This document shows positions 11,162-21,142 of a DNA stretch of 64,000 nucleotides, one piece after another. The notes beneath the pieces were generated by a model. The model was not told the DNA's origin, ran no database searches, and saw nothing but the letters and a program-made list of their open reading frames with translations. The DNA is from Rostrohypoxylon terebratum (lineage: Eukaryota; Ascomycota; Sordariomycetes; Xylariales; Hypoxylaceae). The stretch is from NCBI GenBank assembly GCA_022497145.1, contig MU385856.1, positions 1,054,001 through 1,118,000 of the forward strand, given 5' to 3'. Positions within the stretch are counted from its first letter, which is position 1; each line of letters opens with the position of its first letter. The translations under genes were made by a program, and so were the position numbers.

Positions 11162-12150
11162 CTATATCCAGACCTTATCATCCGCCCGATTCGTCTCCAG
11201 GTAATCCAGCACCTCCTCGTAATTCTTGCACACGTGCTTCGCATCCCAGCCATCGCTGCCATCGAAACCCTCGGGGAATGTGGTCTGCTCACCCTCGAGC
11301 GCCACGTCGCCGCAGCACATGATGCTCTGTCTAAGGTAGTCGAAGCAGTGGTTCAGGTGCCACGGCGTCTCCTTCGGCACGCGGCTGACGTCCGACGTGA
11401 GTGCCGAATAGGCTTCGGCTATGGCGTACTGGACGAGTTGTTAGTTATGTGCTCATATGCTGATGACTTGTAGATAGACGGTGAAAGGGTCTAAGAGAGA
11501 GATGAAGAGGAAAACGGGAGGCTTACCAAACAGTGAAGCTGGTGGGTCATCGACGATGTGACGACGAATTCGCCTGGGTACGAATTTAGTCGCGCTGGCA
11601 GGTTATCGTAGCTCTCCGCGTCCTTGATCTTTAGGTACCCAAGGCCCTCTAGTGACGCACACGTCTGATTAGATTACTGCTACCACATTGAAGCTACTGA
11701 ATGTCAATTGAAGAGGTACTTACTGGGTACCAAATCCAGCCATTTCTGCTTGGTCTCCTTAGAAAAGAACTCGGACGTATTTTCCGGGACGAAGGCTGGG
11801 TCCGGGGAAAACGTCGTGATCTTCTGCGAGAACTCCGGCGCGAACCCTGTTAGGTCCCCGCCTCCTTCAAATAGATGGTACCTCCCATGTCCGGTCCAGC
11901 TACTTCCTAGCAGGAGAACTATGATGGTGAATAAGAGGAATGTGTCGACGATCCACCAGTATTCTTTGAGAACACCACGAAGCCCACCATCATCTTTCTT
12001 CTCCGCCCTCGGCATTCCGTTGAGGTAATCCTTCTCGTTTAAGTCGAGGGCTTCTGGGTCGACATCCGTGCTGCTCGAGTCGTCACGTTCCTCCTCGCGA
12101 ACGGTGCCGAGCGACCGGTATTCCTCATTTTGTTTCCTGACGTCCTTCAT
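11162..12150 (-). CDS. UstYa-like (DUF3328) membrane-anchored oxidase
   Basis: Minus-strand exons 12150-11724, 11648-11527 and 11428-11162 give 271 residues. The second-exon acceptor at 11648/11649 was chosen because only it keeps the frame and yields the family motif. A charged cytosolic N-terminus precedes one membrane segment at about 68-90 (WWIVDTFLLFTIIVLLLG). Both diagnostic HxxHC motifs are present: HQLHC at 178-182 and HLNHC at 207-211, the second followed by FDYLRQSIMC. UstYa-family proteins catalyse oxidative cyclisation or chlorination in fungal RiPP and other secondary pathways, using a metal bound by these motifs. No precursor peptide, Kex2-repeat protein or other biosynthetic gene is visible nearby, so it may be an orphan. 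The reaction is not predictable. Confidence 0.88.
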
Positions 12151-12560
12151 CTCGTCCGATTTCTTTACTTTATTTTCCCGCCTCTGGATTTCGAAACCTA
12201 AGGAAACGGTTCTGCCGCCCGATTTGTAAAAAGGAATGGCTTACGTATTAAAATTATAGCGTGGAGAAGAGTAGACTGGGATCCCGGCCCGCTACGAAGA
12301 GAACGAAAGCGAAGCGTCGTAACTAATGACGCGTCTAGACTCCCAAACGAGCGTCTAGCGAAATCAATCAGAGAGTCGAAATAGAAGAGAAAAATTAAAT
12401 CGCGATAAGGTCGAAGATAAAATGAGGATAAAGTAGAGACGGGAGAGATGGGGATCAGACGATCAAAGACCCCGGCGCTCTGTGACTGGAGGCGTCGAGG
12501 CCTTGCGATTTGAAACAGCAAACGTCGCGACATTGCGCAGCATTCCCTCTCGCAGCATCC
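12151..12560. other. Upstream region of the UstYa-like gene
   Basis: A 111-codon minus-strand open frame at 12198-12533 is Arg/Leu-rich with no motif, and I do not accept it as a gene. The stretch probably holds the promoter and leader of the UstYa-like gene, bounded on the other side by a foldback element. Confidence 0.4.
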
Positions 12561-12825
12561 TATCGGAAGGGCGTCAGAAAAAGTACCTTATGTATTTTAA
12601 TAGTACCGCAATGCACTATACATCTCCCGATTTCTGATTAATTAATTAAGACAATATATAGCAATATTATTAATACATGGGGCAGTTTATCTGGCGCCTT
12701 TCTGCCCATGTATTAATAATATTGCTATATATTGTCTTAATTGACTAATTAGAAATCGGGAGATATATAATGCATTACGGTACTATTAATATATAGGGCA
12801 CTTTTTCTGATGCCCTCCTGCCGTA
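12561..12825. mobile_element. Foldback MITE-like element with ~115 bp inverted arms
   Basis: The left arm at about 12568-12685 and the right arm at 12702-12816 are reverse complements, at roughly 90% identity with one or two small indels, around a 16-base loop. The ends share AGGGCRTCAGAAAAAGT. Flanking TA dinucleotides at 12561-12562 and 12824-12825 would fit a Tc1/mariner-type TA target duplication, but the exact termini are uncertain. There is no coding capacity, so it would need a transposase supplied elsewhere. Arm differences are mostly C/T and G/A transitions. It is AT-rich and would form a long hairpin when single-stranded or transcribed. Confidence 0.8.
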
Positions 12826-12996
12826 GGTACCTGGTAGATACTAGTTAGCTAATACCTGGGCATACCAACAACAAGACATAGAAAGATTGGGAACGTAGCC
12901 TTGTTGTAATTGTAATTCCAACATGTCATAGCTGCTTTCGTGGACTATTTAATACGCGGATTTGTAAGTGCCGTTCCATTAAGTCCACTAGGCGGC

Positions 12997-14181
12997 TTAG
13001 GGATCGTTGGAGTCGCTGTGATAGTCGCTATCATCGCTCTCGTCATCGTCAGAATCAACGTAGCCAACCTGAGACTCGCCTTCCTTTCGTATGTAATTGC
13101 CCTGTTTGTCTTTGGGCCACGAAGAAATTGAACGGACTTTTTTTGTATCCTTGTCGACTTTGAATTCCCTGAAGAAAAGCCGGGCCGTCGTGAATATGGC
13201 TTTCTCCGTCGCGGTGCGAACGGACTCGTCGATACAGGTAACGTTTTCTAGGTCCCTGAGATCATTTTCTATCCGGGCCAAGGCCTCCACCATCCTCTCT
13301 TCTTTTAGCATGATGGCGATGTGCGAGTGGGCTATCTTATTTCGCTCGGCATAGTATGAAATAGAGTCGCAAGCTTCAAAGTAAGCCACAAAACTTTGCT
13401 CCTCTGTTAACCGATGCAATAGAGAGATCATAGGCGTCTGAGGAGGAGGATCGTCCTTTCCGGAATTTCTTTTCAGGTTCCAATCCGACAACACTTTGCC
13501 TTCCATATCTAGTTCTTTGCTAATCTCCGCCCAAGTAGCCGAGATGAACATTTTCGCTGCATTTTCTATTTCATCATCGACAGGCGGAGGCGATGAAGAA
13601 GGTTGCGGTGGTGGAGATGATCGGCCTTCTGTCGTTGTTCCTGGTTGTGCTACGTGCTGAGGCTTGTCCTGATTCTGCTGACTAGGTTCATTTGTTTTTC
13701 CCATCTCCTCTCGCTTTCTGTCTTTTCTCATCTGCCTTTTCAAGCGATTCTTGGCAGCCTTTCTTGAGGCTAGGAGGTTTTGTCGGAGGAAATTGCATGT
13801 TTGAGAAAAGTAGTCGCCATACTGGATGAAGAACTTGTCAGAAGTAAGCTTATTCAGACGAGATTTCGCTTGGGCATATTTCTCGTCAGTATCAATACGT
13901 CTAGCAATCTCGTCCCTCAACATGTTTATTGTAGAGTTAGTCGCCTGCATTTCCTCGTCACCGACTGCGCTGAAATCGGCTCGTTCATATGCTGCCATGA
14001 GCTGCTTAATCTTCGACTCGGTCTGTGGGCTCACAACTCTGATTCCCTCCGTATTTCTCTTATGCAAAAGTTCCTTCAGCCACTCCGTCATTTCTCGTAT
14101 GTTCGATTGGGCGGGCGTTTCATCTTTGGCGTGGAATCCACGCTTTCGAACGATTAGAGGAGTTTCTTCGGTATCTGACAT
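12997..14181 (-). CDS. Unknown charged protein, 394 residues
   Basis: A single-exon minus-strand frame starting MSDTEETPLIVRKRGFHAKD, with no recognised family. Visible segments: a helical N-terminal half with coiled-coil character (about 25-140), a strongly basic stretch at about 140-158 (KAAKNRLKRQMRKDRKREE) that could be a nuclear signal, a Gln/Pro/Ser linker, a second helical region at about 205-330 (FVAYFEACDSISYYAERNK, ALARIENDLRDLENV), and a tail rich in Asp and Ser (DSDDDESDDSDYHSDSNDP). It looks like a soluble, possibly nuclear scaffold protein. Its length and even composition support a real gene. Confidence 0.65.
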   Translation of the reverse strand: MSDTEETPLIVRKRGFHAKDETPAQSNIREMTEWLKELLHKRNTEGIRVVSPQTESKIKQLMAAYERADFSAVGDEEMQATNSTINMLRDEIARRIDTDEKYAQAKSRLNKLTSDKFFIQYGDYFSQTCNFLRQNLLASRKAAKNRLKRQMRKDRKREEMGKTNEPSQQNQDKPQHVAQPGTTTEGRSSPPPQPSSSPPPVDDEIENAAKMFISATWAEISKELDMEGKVLSDWNLKRNSGKDDPPPQTPMISLLHRLTEEQSFVAYFEACDSISYYAERNKIAHSHIAIMLKEERMVEALARIENDLRDLENVTCIDESVRTATEKAIFTTARLFFREFKVDKDTKKVRSISSWPKDKQGNYIRKEGESQVGYVDSDDDESDDSDYHSDSNDP

Positions 14182-15120
14182 GATGAGAAGCGTTGGTGGC
14201 CAATGAATTTGCTATACAGGAGAAGGATCAAGAAGTGATGGAAATGGTAGAGATGGTTTATACGAACAAACATAGCTGGTACAGATATAAACATTGGAAT
14301 TTGATAGCTACCTTCCTAGTTCAAGCTTACTAAGTAGGTTCCAATAGTTTAAGAAGGGGCAAATGGTAGAATTTTAGGGAAAAGGCTGTGGCGTCTGAAT
14401 ATATTCAAAGTTTGAGCCTGACGTACCTGCTGCTTTGCTTTCTTCTTTTTGTGGCTTTACGGTGGCAAACTATTCCTGCTAATTTGAAGTGTATCGCGTC
14501 GGAAATTGTGTAGCGTACTACTAGATATGTAAGATAACTTAGGTCCTAAGTGACTTCCCTGGAGTTGAATAAGCCGATGTTAATTGGGATAACACGAGAA
14601 GGTACGAAGAAAACAAGGAGAGAAAAGGATGTTGATTTTTTTAAGCGTGAAGCTTAAAAAGCTACTTCTAAACTTATAAGCGCCTCTCAGGGTGCGTGTA
14701 GCACCTTCCTCCATGACCTCCCATCTGATGGAAAGGAAGGCACTACTAAGTACGCTCCGCACAGTGTATAAGTAAACTTTCTACAGTATTATGGATCCCT
14801 TAGCCGGGATGATACTTCCACTGAAGTAGATTTCGACCTGTTCTCTACAACATTACAATAATCTTAGATGGATCCATCTTAACTTCTTTATACCTAGGTC
14901 CTACCTATATATGACGTCATCAAACGGTAGTGGGCGATTCTGGGCACCCTGTAGGGTTTAAGTAGTTTCGTTTCCACCAAAGTGGAATTAGAGCTCTTCA
15001 AATATACTAACGCGAAAAAGTCCCAGTACGTAGCGCAATCTATACCTATACATCGAGATTGTGAATACTATGTAGGTAGGTATTTGCCACATAATCTAAG
15101 TGTCAAATTGACCATGTTGG
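14182..15120. other. Intergenic region, no gene seen
   Basis: AT-rich spacer between a minus-strand gene and the LTR-like stretch. A minus-strand open frame of 60 codons at 14580-14762 has no support. A CCTAGGTCCTACC motif at about 14894 belongs to the dispersed CTAGG-type repeats seen elsewhere in the window. Confidence 0.4.
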
Positions 15121-15530
15121 TATATAATTGTTGATACAATTGTTGATGCAATTGCATCCGCAATTGCGTGCTGACACAGCAAACTGGGTTTGTCATCTGA
15201 CCCGACATCACGTGATCTCCGATCACGTGATGAGGCTCAATCCCACGATTGGCCTACAGCCAATCGTTGGAGGAGTAGATTAGACCTGAATATACCGCAA
15301 TTGCAACCACTTGAATTCCCACGATTACACGTGTAATTACCCTAAGCCCTAGCCTCCCGACAGACCAGAATGATGGGTAGGGTCAACAGCGAAGCTGTTG
15401 AGTATATTGTATGTGTTGTTGTATGTGTAAAATCTGTGATCTCTACGTACGGGTGTTCGTGACACCTTTTACGCGTAGCGGAACAACCTTGTTCCGTGCT
15501 TACGTAGCCCTAACTATCTGACAGTATTTA
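15121..15530. repeat. LTR-like or repeat-derived structured sequence
   Basis: The stretch begins with tandem TGTTGATACAAT / TGTTGATGCAAT, and near its end has CTATCTGACA. Inside are several strong hairpins: ATCACGTGAT repeated around CTCCG (15207-15231), ACGATTGGC facing GCCAATCGT (15245-15267), and GGAACAAGG-type palindromes near 15480-15497. TG start, CA end and internal palindromes fit a solo LTR, but I see no target duplication and no second copy. It lies just upstream of the hydrolase gene and may act in its promoter. Confidence 0.35.
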
Positions 15531-15649
15531 AACATCGCTTAACTTGTCTTCAAAATTCTCGGCATTCCAATCAATTGTGGGGAAATACTAGGTAAGAAGC
15601 TTGATTTGGCCTTTCCTTGTGACAGCGGACACGGAAGGATTACATCACC

Positions 15650-16618
15650 ATGTCGGAGCCCGTAACGCCCCTCGAACTCCCACGACGAATGGTTTGGGGA
15701 CAGAGAAAGACTATCGAAGCGCCCAGTTATGAGACATTCACATCGGTGTTCGGACACAAATTGCCCAAGCCACAATACCTCGAATCTGACTTAGGAACCA
15801 CGGCTCTGTACGATCTCCCCCCTCCTTCGGGCCAGTCAAAGCGCCACGTATTGATTATCCACGGACTAAATACGCCCGCTCTTGGCCTGTTGCCTCTGGC
15901 CAAGGAACTGCAAGTTTTGGATCCGGATACTCACGTCGCACTGTTCGATCTCTGGGGTCATGGTTTCTCAGATACGCCCCTGGTGGCGCACGCCCCGCAG
16001 ATCTTCCACTTTCAGATCTTTCAGGTCTTGGGGTTTCTGCAGTGGACGCGCGCGCATGTCGTGGGGTATTCTTTCGGCGGATCGACGGCGGTGAGGTTTG
16101 CGCTTCACAACCCCTGGGCTGTATTGTCCGTGGCGTTGCTGGCACCCGCTGGCCTATGTCATGAGGAGCTTTGGGGCGAGCAGGTGCAAGATCTCGTGCA
16201 TAATTCTGAGGGCAGACAGGGCGAGGCAATAGACGCTGTGCTAGGTTGGCTTGAAGGAGGACCGCTCGTCATACCGACGGATTGGAAAGAACGTGTTAAT
16301 GCAGGCGAAGTCGTCGCCGAGCTACTTCGAGAGTGGGAGCTGCGAGAGCATTCGGGATATCCTCATAGCGTTCTGAGCATGTTTAGAGAAGGCGGGGTGT
16401 CTGGCTGCGAGGACGACTTTCGCAAATTCGCTCAGTCGCCAGTGAAGAAAATTGGAGTCTTGGCCGAGTTGGATGCTGTTTGCAGCAAGACTCAATTGAC
16501 TGATCTTGGATTCGATGATGTTGAAGTCGTCGAGAAGGCTAATCATGGGTTTGTACGCGGCACTACAACAGGTGATGTTGCTCAAATCGTATATAGATTC
16601 TGGACGAAACAAAGCTAG
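15650..16618 (+). CDS. Alpha/beta hydrolase
   Basis: A single-exon gene for 322 residues with the alpha/beta hydrolase core. The strand-turn HG(L) at about 71-73 forms the oxyanion region (HVLIIHGLN), and LWGHGFSD follows at 101-108. The nucleophile elbow is G-Y-S141-F-G-G. The likely acid is in AELDAVC, and the catalytic histidine is H299 in ANHGFVRG. There is no signal peptide, so it is probably cytosolic. The pattern resembles esterase, epoxide hydrolase and C-C hydrolase families; the substrate cannot be inferred. The ATG at 15650 has CACC before it, a good fungal start context. Confidence 0.9.
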   Translation: MSEPVTPLELPRRMVWGQRKTIEAPSYETFTSVFGHKLPKPQYLESDLGTTALYDLPPPSGQSKRHVLIIHGLNTPALGLLPLAKELQVLDPDTHVALFDLWGHGFSDTPLVAHAPQIFHFQIFQVLGFLQWTRAHVVGYSFGGSTAVRFALHNPWAVLSVALLAPAGLCHEELWGEQVQDLVHNSEGRQGEAIDAVLGWLEGGPLVIPTDWKERVNAGEVVAELLREWELREHSGYPHSVLSMFREGGVSGCEDDFRKFAQSPVKKIGVLAELDAVCSKTQLTDLGFDDVEVVEKANHGFVRGTTTGDVAQIVYRFWTKQS

Positions 16619-16804
16619 CGGGGTGGGCAACAGGGACTGCAATATCAATTGAACTATTCAAGTTTAAGGCTACCTAGGTCCTAGGTCCTTGGTAAAAGTA
16701 TGCGACTTCTAATCTAGAATCACTCCGAACCGTCAAAGAATTCTTTTCGAAATGCTAGGTTATAGGGTCGTGTCAGCATTCCTCTGCCCCTGTTTCTACA
16801 TTTC

Positions 16805-17854
16805 TCACTCCTCGACATACTCACCTCCGGGAATCAGCGCCGCCGCGAACATCGTCCAATACTTCGGTCCCGCGTCTGCCCACTTATCTAGCATCGCTTC
16901 TAAGCCCATTTGTAGGGGCTTCTCCGGATCATTCAAGTAACACTTGATGCCTAGACAGGCAAGAACGTCCCGAAACTCACTCCGACCCCAAGTAACGGAC
17001 GGGTTTCTTTGGAGAAAGTTGTTGCATACAGCTCGAATACCTATTTCGGACAGGTTGCGCGACCATGCAGCCTCCCGGTCAAAGTGGCCGATCCACAGAC
17101 TCAAGCCAAGTTCCAAAGCACCTTCGGGTAAGTCGACAGCGTGACTAGCCATGATGCGATGATATTGTTGAATCTCGGTATCCAGCGATGGGGAGTCGTT
17201 AGGAAAGCCTTTCTCGACGAAGTTGTTCATGGTGTCTGGGAGAAGCTGGTAAATAAAGTACCCTAACGCATCGGTCAGGTGCCAGTCATGGCCGATGACG
17301 ATGACGTGTTGCATATCCTCCGATATCTTCCAGGCCACTCTCTCCTGGCCGTACTGCACTACCATGAATTGAGGATGTATAGCCTTGGCTAGCTGAATGG
17401 CAAGCGCATTCTAATGCGGTTCACCAGTTGCCAGGGATAGTCTGTTTAGAGCAAACATCCAGAAGGTTAAGCAGTGATAATTTTGGCTATCAATATCGAT
17501 GAAGTCCGGCATGCCGACACGAAGTCCTCCTTTTAGAGGTTCCTCGTCAGTTGCGCCAGGGAGCCTCGAACGGCCGTCCGAGGTACGGCCGAGGACAGAG
17601 TGCACTGTTTCCACGAGTTGTTTAGCCATCCCAAGGTAAAAGTTTTGTGAATGCGTGCTTTCGTTTTCACGAGACAGGGTGATGAAATTAACGACGCCAA
17701 ACGCATCAGCCCAGAGATACCGACCGCGGTGTCCTCTGTCGGGATAATCAGGCGGCTGCCAGAGCACGGGGTCTTGAGGGTACGGGCCGTAAATGTTCTT
17801 CATTGCCTCCTCGAAGATCTCTAAATTCTCGGCGTGTGAGTTCATTGTATTCAT
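16805..17854 (-). pseudogene. Conserved fungal protein (possible six-hairpin glycosidase-like fold) broken by one stop codon
   Basis: One minus-strand reading frame runs from ATG at 17854 to the stop at 16805, about 349 codons, interrupted only by TAG at 17413-17411. The sequence across it is continuous in frame (LSLATGEPH, then NALAIQLAKAIHP), so a single TGG-to-TAG change would explain it; no usable splice sites remove it. Recognisable family blocks are GHRGRYLWADAFGVVNFITL, GLRVGMPDFIDIDSQNYH and a final helical region. I recall this pattern from fungal proteins with an alpha/alpha-toroid fold, but I am not sure of the name. If the stop is real, only 147 residues would be made, lacking the C-terminal half. 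Confidence 0.65.
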
Positions 17855-18649
17855 TGTAGTTTGTCTATGATATGGATCTGATTATCATAAGAGTACTTGG
17901 TCGGAGGTTGACTTTGATGTTAATACTTCAATGTTGTATTTGCAATTGCAATTGCGAAACAAAGCGACGTTTAGATCCCAAGGTCCAACATACATACATT
18001 ATGTTCCTACCTTAGTACATACATTGTACCATGACTGAGGATGGGCAGGCGCTTCCATCGTGTTCTTCATGTCCGTTACCTGCTAAGAAGGAAGGTGGGA
18101 ACGTGGGAAGATGCCTGACGTAAAGGAACTTGACTTTCTCGTACCGCCAAACTACCTAGGACCTAGGTAAAGTTAAAATGCGACGATCGGGAAACCGGCA
18201 CAGGCTACCTTAGGACCAGGTAGGTACCTAATGCAAGTCTCACAGGTTGCGAAGATTCTATCGGGTACTAGATACATCATTGATATTACCTAGGTACCTA
18301 ACCTAGGTCCTAGGTCCTAGGTAGTCAAGTGTCTCTAGAAGGCAGCACTGAGTCTCTTTACGATTAGAACGACAAAGCAATAGCTACAAAACCATTGTAT
18401 TCACCTCAATGTTTATGTTATCGTACTATGGCTTGGTATGTTCCCAATTTCGAATAAAGACTTTCACAAACCATGTCATTCAATAAGTTGCTAGGTTCGT
18501 AACCTCACACAATATTATGAACACAGCACCCCTATATGAAGTGCGCAATCAACTACCTACTTTATATGGCGGTGACATAGCAGACTTCCAACTTCCAATA
18601 CCAAGCCTTTCAGTGACCTTGCAAGAACAGCTCGTTTTGTTTAGAAAAT
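17855..18649. other. Intergenic region dense in CCTAGG palindromes
   Basis: Divergent spacer. CAATTGCAATTGCG occurs at about 17941. Clustered ACCTAGGT / CCTAGGTCCTAGGTC units occur at about 18158-18172 and 18285-18325. No gene is seen. Confidence 0.5.
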
Positions 18650-20359
18650 ATGGAGGGCGGAAATGACTCTAATATGGCTTCCAAGCCTTCTCTTGCCACG
18701 CTGCCAGCTGACCTGGTCCAAGGAATCGGAACTAAGCTCAGATCCCCTCGAGACCTCGTCATGTTTTCCGCTGTTTGTAAGCATGTCCATTCTGTCATCG
18801 GAGTAATAACTGAGTTGGCGATGCGGGACGTAAAGATTCTGATCGAACAATGGAAACGTCCATTCTGTGTTTGGAACAGCAACCGCATCCGGGGAAGGAC
18901 CAAACCCCTACTTATCAGGGTGATCGAGACGGGGAAGGATATCAACCATATAAAACGGTGCATCGAGGTCTATAATCAGAGTTATCCCGGATTCATTTCA
19001 GGATTCTGGAATCGTCTACTAGTTTCTCAACCTGAGTTGTTGATTAATCCCGGAATCCCAATTACTCGCGCCGCGGCATTCGGAAGGTTAGACGTCATTA
19101 AAGCACTATTGGAATTCGGTGCTGACATGCATATCCATGGGGATAGAACGTTCGATACATCTTGCCGTTTAGGTGATGAAGACATCACGTGTTTTTTGAT
19201 ATCGAATGGACTGGAAATGAAATCTACGTTTTTATGGTTGGCGGCTCACTGCAACTGTTTGAAAACTCTTTCACTGTTGGTGCAGCACCCGTTCTTCGAC
19301 GAAGAATACCATGGCGTTTCTCACAAGACCAAAACGCTTAGAGATTATTTCTACCAACGCGAAAAGCCTAATCATGAAGTTGTTCATATTCTCTTGGATG
19401 CGATGCACAAACCTAATTCGGAGAAAATAGAATCTGTCAGACCAATCCTTGATAAACTCCTGTCACCATGGGATATTCACTCCTTACCCAAAAACCCAGC
19501 AGCCGATGGTCCCAAAGTAATTTTCCTCTTAGGAATAATTGAGAAGCTCTCTGATCAGCCGATCGAAGCAAGCGATATCTTTCGGGAAGCCGCTAAGTAT
19601 GATCACTTGCTGGATGCAATGAAACTCATGCTATCGGGACATCCATGGATAGTAGGTCAGTCTGATGAAGAGCGATCGCAAGTCATGCAAGAGGCCTTCA
19701 ACATCTCCCTTAGTTTCGGATCTTCCCAGATTACCCAATTTCTTCTTGATCAGGGCTGCAAGTACTCGGCGATCAACTTGTACCAGGCAATTCATGCTCG
19801 AAACCTCGACCTGATGGAAAAAGTAATCGGTTCTGGCGTCTCGGTCAACTGTTCATTTGATTTCGATCGCGGAGACTTAAATATGAAAATATTTACTCGG
19901 CCAACCTACTACCGCGAAACACATCCCGAACCACGCATTGACGGATGGTTAGATGACATACTCGACCCGGTCGGTTTCAAAAAAGATACAGGTCTCTCAA
20001 GACTCGATAGTCGATGTCTACAGATCGGGCATGGTGTGGAAGTTCGCAAAACTCCACTGCTAGAAGCACTGCATATGTATAGGCACGGAAAGTGTTTGTT
20101 CAATGAGGCGTTCAAACTTTTATCTCTCGGCGCCGATTATAAGAATATCCCAGAAGAGGATAAGATTTGGTTGTACAAATGTCTTTGGGATATAGTGATT
20201 GTCCACCACAGTTATAAGCTCGATACCTTTCATACTATGCGAAGCAATAGCGATAAGTCTGCGGAAAATTCAACCCAGCTTAATCTTGCTGAGGCATTTT
20301 CTAAATTGCCCCCAGATCGTTATATCAAAAGAGACGAGATGTTAGATAGAATGGCTTAA
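18650..20359 (+). CDS. F-box and ankyrin-repeat protein (paralogue 1, intact)
   Basis: A single exon of 569 residues. Residues about 13-52 resemble an F-box (LATLPADLVQGIGTKLRSPR then LVMFSAVCKHVHSVI), which would bind Skp1 in an SCF ubiquitin ligase. The rest is built of ankyrin-like helical pairs, the clearest being TRAAAFGRLDVIKALLEFGA at about 140-160, then degenerate units (EDITCFLISNG, SSQITQFLLDQGC, LDLMEKVIGSGVSVN). The substrate is unknown. A second, diverged copy follows 0.8 kb downstream in the same orientation, sharing ETGKDI and the F-box layout, so the pair is a tandem duplication. Such proteins are expanded and fast-evolving in filamentous fungi. Confidence 0.82.
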   Translation: MEGGNDSNMASKPSLATLPADLVQGIGTKLRSPRDLVMFSAVCKHVHSVIGVITELAMRDVKILIEQWKRPFCVWNSNRIRGRTKPLLIRVIETGKDINHIKRCIEVYNQSYPGFISGFWNRLLVSQPELLINPGIPITRAAAFGRLDVIKALLEFGADMHIHGDRTFDTSCRLGDEDITCFLISNGLEMKSTFLWLAAHCNCLKTLSLLVQHPFFDEEYHGVSHKTKTLRDYFYQREKPNHEVVHILLDAMHKPNSEKIESVRPILDKLLSPWDIHSLPKNPAADGPKVIFLLGIIEKLSDQPIEASDIFREAAKYDHLLDAMKLMLSGHPWIVGQSDEERSQVMQEAFNISLSFGSSQITQFLLDQGCKYSAINLYQAIHARNLDLMEKVIGSGVSVNCSFDFDRGDLNMKIFTRPTYYRETHPEPRIDGWLDDILDPVGFKKDTGLSRLDSRCLQIGHGVEVRKTPLLEALHMYRHGKCLFNEAFKLLSLGADYKNIPEEDKIWLYKCLWDIVIVHHSYKLDTFHTMRSNSDKSAENSTQLNLAEAFSKLPPDRYIKRDEMLDRMA

Positions 20360-21142
20360 TCCTAGGCGACGATTACCTGGAAAAGATGAAGGAGTATGAA
20401 AACGTCTGGGAGAAGGACACCTCCCGCTCTTTCGTTTTCTGGGCTAGGTCATGATGGGCATACATCCTACTAGGTGAGGACCTGCATAGGTAGTATTAAC
20501 GAGTAAGATACTGGGTACCTAGGACCTAGGTGTACCTACTTGTATTCATCTCTTGCTTAAATGAACTCTCTACATTCGCATGCATTGATACCTAGCAATT
20601 GAAACGACCCGTGTATATTACACACAATATTATTTAGGGCTTCATGTTACAGAAATTTCGGTGTTGAATAGGTGGCGTCGTTAGTGACTTTAAGTAGGTA
20701 AACAAGTAGCATGCTCTATTCTTTCCAAACACTTGAGGTTGTAGAGCGAACAATTCGAACCACAGTAACTTTTAACTTTATTGTCCCAACTTCCAATCTA
20801 TTTATTCACCGATGAATGCAGTTTGGAAACAATGTCCGTTAAACACAATAGGTATTGTGAGGTAATTTGATTTACTTCAAGAAAGAGGCCTTTGTTGATC
20901 ACCTGAAAGCTAAGATCCTGTTCATCACAATAAACACTGATAGACTCAACCACTGACTACTAATATAAAATCCATCAATATAAAAGAACTTTAATGCCGA
21001 ATTTTATATTGATTTTCGCTTTCTTAAAATATCTGCTTTACAGGAGACATTTATCGACTCCCTAGTACCTACCTACGTGTCTAGGTTAAAATCTGATTGA
21101 TCTTCCAGAACTATTAAATACCTAGGTTAAATCATTGTAAAC
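20360..21142. other. Spacer between the F-box/ankyrin paralogues
   Basis: AT-rich, with GGTACCTAGGACCTAGGTGTACC at about 20514-20536 as another copy of the dispersed CTAGG-type motif. TATAAAA-like sequence and paired TCAATATAAAA repeats lie near 20965-21015. It presumably contains the promoter of the second paralogue. Confidence 0.45.

Noticed and set aside
12198..12533. 111-codon minus-strand frame before the UstYa-like gene
   Set aside because: No signal peptide, no repeats of a RiPP precursor, and Arg/Leu-rich random-like composition.
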